Part shown: in pieces, positions 60,724 to 64,000 of the stretch
Layout: each line of letters opens with the position of its first letter
Position numbering within the stretch: position 1 is the first letter of the stretch
Assembly: GCF_013407955.1 (NCBI RefSeq)
Contig: NZ_JACCBU010000001.1
Span: 3,224,001-3,288,000, forward strand
DNA length: 64,000 nucleotides
Reading direction: 5' to 3'
Source: Microlunatus parietis
Lineage (GTDB): Bacteria > Actinomycetota > Actinomycetes > Propionibacteriales > Propionibacteriaceae
Made by a program: the position numbers and the translations under genes
Notes under the pieces: model-generated
What the model was told of the DNA's origin: nothing
Database searches by the model: none
What the model saw: the letters and a program-made list of their open reading frames with translations, nothing else

Positions 60724-63145
60724 GACTCTGACCCGTCCGCACACGCGGCCCGCCCGGCCGGACGTCACCCGGACGAAGTTCACCACGCCCGCGGTCGTTC
60801 CCGCCCCGGCCCCGGCGCCGGCGGATCCGCCCCGTCCACGCGGCCGGCTGGACACCGCCGACATCGACACCATCTGCCGCATCGCCCAAGAAACCTGGTC
60901 GGCCACCGATGCGCCCAGCCGGACACGAACCCGCGACGCCGGCCTGCGCAACCTCCTGACGCACCTGCTTGAGCAGCCCGGCCAGACCTGGCAGGAACGG
61001 TTCGACACGGCCGGGCTCAACGTCCGCGGCAGGCCGGTCCGGGACCTGGCCGTCGGCGAGGGACCGCGGGCCTGGATGACCCAGGCACTCGAAGCACTGC
61101 TGAGCTTGCGCATCATTCAGCCCACGCTGGAAGCGTTCCGCTCGAACCTCTTCCGCGACTACCCGCTGAGTTTCCGGACCGCGCAACGGGATCCCGAGCT
61201 GGACAAGTTCTTCGCCGCGGTCGAGGACCGGGTGATCTCCAGGCATTGGAAGCGTCGGGCCGTGTTCGACGTGTCGGCCGCGCTGACCATCCAAGGGATC
61301 GCCCTCGCCGACCTCACGCCGGAGGCATTCCTGCACTACGCCCGCACCACCCGCGATGCCGGCCTGGCGTCCTACTCCTACTCCACCTACGTCGGCCACC
61401 TGGCCTGGGAAATCCTGCACGAGATGGGCCAGTTCCCGGGCTCGGTTCCGAGCACGCTGCGCGCCGCGCTGCGGACGCCACAGCTGACCTGCCAAGAGCT
61501 GGTCGACCGCCATCAGCTACGCCAGCGCGATGTCTCCGATCTGCTGGTGCAGTATCTCGAGCGGCGCCGCCACGATCTCGATTACAGCTCGGTGCAGGGC
61601 CTGGCCCACTCGCTCGTGCTTCTGTTCTGGAAATCGGTAGAGACCCTCGCCCCTGAGCAGACCGACCTGCGGCTCGCGCCGGGCGTTTACCAGCGGTGGC
61701 GCGAAGCAGTAGGAGTCAGGGCCGACGGCAAGCCACGACGCAACGTCGACGCGGTGTTGACCTCGGTCCGCGCGTTCTACTTCGACATCCAGGCCTGGTC
61801 GGCGCACGAGCCGGAACGCTGGGCGCACTGGTCGGCCCACTGCCCGATCCCGCACCGGGAGATCAGGGAGGGTGCCCGCCGGCGTCGGCGGACCCGAGAG
61901 GCCAAGGCAGACCAGACCCGCCGGCTGCAGCCCCTGCTGCCGGTCCTGGCCCGCTACGTCGAGGAGACGCACCAAGACCTCAACACCCTGCTCGCCGCAG
62001 CGGACACCCCGGTCGGTGAGATCGTCGCGGTTGGGTCCCGGGCCTACCGGCGGCTGTTCACCCTCGCCGACCAGCGCCGAGCTCGAGCGCACGGCGACGC
62101 CAATGTCAGGTTCCAGGAGGAGGCCACAGGACGAGCCGTCAACGTTAGCCTCGCCGAAGACACCGCCTTCTGGCAGTGGGCCATCGTCGAAACTCTTCGA
62201 CACACCGGCGTCCGGATCGAGGAACTGCTGGAACTGTCCCAGCTGAGCATCCGCCAATACCTGCGACGCAACGGCGAAGTGGTCGCACTACTGGTCATCG
62301 CCCCATCCAAGACCGACCGCGAGCGGGTCATCCCCGTCTCGGCCGAACTGTTCCACGTCCTGGCCCGCATCATCCGCCGGCTCACCCGCGATGGCCATTC
62401 CACAGTCCCGCTGGCAACCCGCTACGACACCCACGAGCGGATCACGACCGAACCACAGCCATTCCTGTTTCAGCGACGAATCGGCCAGCGCAACGAGGTC
62501 ATGACGCCCGGAGCTGTCGGGAACATGCTTACCCGGGTCTGCACCCAGCTGGCCGAGACCGACCTGCGGTTCGACGGAGTGAAGTTCGCGCCGCACGACT
62601 TCCGCCGGCTGTTCGCGACTGACCTGGTCAACAACGGACTGCCCATCCACATTGGTGCCGCGCTGCTCGGCCATCTCAACCTAGAAACCACACGCGGCTA
62701 CGTCGCGATCTTCGAAGAGGAAGTCGTCCGGCACTACCAGAGCCACCTCGCCCGGCGGCGATCCATGCGCCCGCTCGAGGAGTACCGGCCGGTCACCGAC
62801 ACCGAGTGGCAGGAGTTCGAAGATCACTTCGACAAGCGCAAGCTCGAACTCGGCAACTGCGGCCGACCCTACGCAACCCCCTGCAGCCACGAGCACGCCT
62901 GCATCCGCTGCCCCATGCTCCGTGTTGATCCGAGAATGCTCGACCGGCTGGATGAGATCGAAGCTGATCTTCACACTCGCCGACAGCGTGCCCAGGACGA
63001 GGGATGGCTCGGCGAGATCGACGGCATCAACCTGACCCTGAGCTTCCTAGCCGGCAAGCGCGAGGAAGCCCTCCGAGTGAACCGCCTGGCCGTTGTTGAC
63101 CTCGGGATGCCGACGGCTCCCTCGATGGGGCCGAGGAACGCGTAA
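60716..63145 (+). CDS. Large tyrosine recombinase, TnpB-like
   Basis: An 809-aa integrase-family protein. The C-terminal catalytic domain has Arg in RHTGVRIEELLEL, Lys in APSKTDRERVIPV, His/Arg in FAPHDFRRLFATDL, His in LLGHLNLETTRGYVAIF and Tyr in the same string. After it comes a Cys/His cluster, CGRPYATPCSHEHACIRCP, a probable zinc site also seen in TnpB-type recombinases. The long N-terminus (about 400 aa) contains the core-binding part. It starts at GTG 60716. No small tnpC gene follows. Confidence 0.87.
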   Translation: MARTLTRPHTRPARPDVTRTKFTTPAVVPAPAPAPADPPRPRGRLDTADIDTICRIAQETWSATDAPSRTRTRDAGLRNLLTHLLEQPGQTWQERFDTAGLNVRGRPVRDLAVGEGPRAWMTQALEALLSLRIIQPTLEAFRSNLFRDYPLSFRTAQRDPELDKFFAAVEDRVISRHWKRRAVFDVSAALTIQGIALADLTPEAFLHYARTTRDAGLASYSYSTYVGHLAWEILHEMGQFPGSVPSTLRAALRTPQLTCQELVDRHQLRQRDVSDLLVQYLERRRHDLDYSSVQGLAHSLVLLFWKSVETLAPEQTDLRLAPGVYQRWREAVGVRADGKPRRNVDAVLTSVRAFYFDIQAWSAHEPERWAHWSAHCPIPHREIREGARRRRRTREAKADQTRRLQPLLPVLARYVEETHQDLNTLLAAADTPVGEIVAVGSRAYRRLFTLADQRRARAHGDANVRFQEEATGRAVNVSLAEDTAFWQWAIVETLRHTGVRIEELLELSQLSIRQYLRRNGEVVALLVIAPSKTDRERVIPVSAELFHVLARIIRRLTRDGHSTVPLATRYDTHERITTEPQPFLFQRRIGQRNEVMTPGAVGNMLTRVCTQLAETDLRFDGVKFAPHDFRRLFATDLVNNGLPIHIGAALLGHLNLETTRGYVAIFEEEVVRHYQSHLARRRSMRPLEEYRPVTDTEWQEFEDHFDKRKLELGNCGRPYATPCSHEHACIRCPMLRVDPRMLDRLDEIEADLHTRRQRAQDEGWLGEIDGINLTLSFLAGKREEALRVNRLAVVDLGMPTAPSMGPRNA

Positions 63146-63180
63146 TGATCATGAGATTGATGGCCCAGGAAGAGAGGCGA

Positions 63181-64000
63181 TCAGAGTGCGAGCTGGTCGA
63201 GCCATCGCTTCCAGTGCAGGGACTCCTGGGGATCGTGGTCGCCAATCCATTCGGCGCACTGCATCAGATCCGAGAGCATGAGATTGGCCTCTGGCGAAGT
63301 GACAATGTTCGACAACCGGGCGAGCACGCCGGCGAGAAGGTCAAGGTGCTCTCCTGTCCCGGGCGGAGACAGATCTTCAGCCGGATCACTGACCTCTCCA
63401 GCGAGATAGTGCAGGTCCCACGTGAAAGCACCAGTCGCGACGCAGGAAAAGTCCCAGAGCCCGGTCACGGCACCACATCGGCCGTCGAGCACCATGTTGC
63501 CCAAGTGGAAATCACCGTGGAGCACGATCGCCCCACCGTGGGCGAGATCACGTTCATAGAGGGCGCTGTATTCGGTCAAAAGATTCTCGATCGCAGGCCG
63601 CATAGCCGGGGGAAAGCTGGCGAGACTAGACGTCAGCTGACCCACATACGGAACCCCGCCGATCGAGGTGACACCCAGACTGGAGACGTCGGCACCAGTG
63701 AGCGCCTCCCGCCAAGCGATGAGCAGGTCAGCCAGCGAATCGGTCAGCTTCCGACGGTCCACATCGCTTGCCGCATGCCAGTCCTTCGGCGTGAACTCCG
63801 TGCCAATGATCTTGGGATAGGCCATGCAGCAGGTGTGTTCCCCGGTCCAAGCCACCTCTGGGGTCTCAACCGGCAGGCGTCCACTGACATACGCAAGCAC
63901 GGCAAGCTCGGTCGCGAAACGGGCATGATCACGGTGACGCGGGAATCGGATGATCCAATCGCGGGTCTCGACAACCACGCTCTCCCAGCCCTCACGTCGC
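63181..64000 (-). CDS. Phosphotransferase-family protein, partial at right edge
   Basis: The reading frame is open to the end of the window (upstream codons read RREGWESVVVETRDWIIRFPR, typical of APH-fold N-lobes), so the true start lies outside. The catalytic loop IVLHGDFHLGNMVLDG and metal site GLWDFSCVATGAFTWDLHYL are intact. Probably an aminoglycoside/macrolide phosphotransferase-family kinase; whether it confers resistance cannot be told. It is convergent with the recombinase gene, 35 bp apart. Confidence 0.83.
   Translation of the reverse strand, partial: RREGWESVVVETRDWIIRFPRHRDHARFATELAVLAYVSGRLPVETPEVAWTGEHTCCMAYPKIIGTEFTPKDWHAASDVDRRKLTDSLADLLIAWREALTGADVSSLGVTSIGGVPYVGQLTSSLASFPPAMRPAIENLLTEYSALYERDLAHGGAIVLHGDFHLGNMVLDGRCGAVTGLWDFSCVATGAFTWDLHYLAGEVSDPAEDLSPPGTGEHLDLLAGVLARLSNIVTSPEANLMLSDLMQCAEWIGDHDPQESLHWKRWLDQLAL

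Overview
The window is high-GC DNA (roughly 69-70% by eye) with tightly packed, often overlapping genes, frequent GTG and TTG starts, F420/FMN luciferase-like oxidoreductases and CUT1 sugar transporters. This points to an actinobacterium, most likely Propionibacteriales (Microlunatus or Kribbella-like); that placement is an inference. No rRNA, complete tRNA, CRISPR array or replication origin was seen.

Layout. 0-2.3 kb: edge of a secreted protein and an OmpR-type two-component system. 2.3-6.5 kb: a maltose-type ABC transporter operon (binding lipoprotein, MalF, MalG) with a trailing cupin. 6.5-12.2 kb: secreted phosphoesterase, SnoaL/TetR pair, a phosphotransferase, and a DUF559 nuclease gene bracketed by two inverted copies of a 65-bp palindrome, laid out like a small mobile element. 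12.2-23.5 kb: a catabolic cluster of two divergent arms. One arm is aminotransferase, semialdehyde dehydrogenase, GntR regulator and Cache-domain protein. The other is Fe-S protein, FAD oxidase, a 97-aa orphan, APC permease and LLM oxidoreductase, with a convergent 2-hydroxyacid oxidase. 23.5-49 kb: ordinary chromosomal genes, many in small regulator-plus-target units (LysR/DHFR-like, Lrp/MFS, ArsR/SRPBCC/DHFR-like, PadR/membrane protein), then a GH13 enzyme paired with an LLM oxidoreductase.

49-64 kb is an accessory region. It opens with the 3' half of a tRNA-Arg(ACG) gene cut in the anticodon arm, as integration into a tRNA gene would leave it. Next come a flavodoxin-like lipoprotein, two aldo/keto reductases and an XRE regulator. 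Then follows a visibly AT-richer block bounded by two more decayed tRNA-like 3' ends, holding a 55-aa membrane protein and an HNH - DUF3800 - retron reverse transcriptase operon. After that lie two orphan genes, a cytosine methyltransferase that has lost its SAM-binding N-terminus, and two overlapping tyrosine recombinases resembling Tn554 TnpA/TnpB. A phosphotransferase runs off the right edge.

Most noteworthy: (1) the DUF559 nuclease unit with palindromic inverted ends; (2) the retron operon, with a 12-bp a1/a2-like inverted repeat upstream of its reverse transcriptase; (3) the stacked tRNA-like island boundaries; (4) very strong enrichment of TGATCA, often joining a stop to the next start. 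Three genes (DUF559, SRPBCC, DUF3800) are each broken by a single-base shift at or near a short C/G run, so consensus errors must be excluded before calling them pseudogenes.
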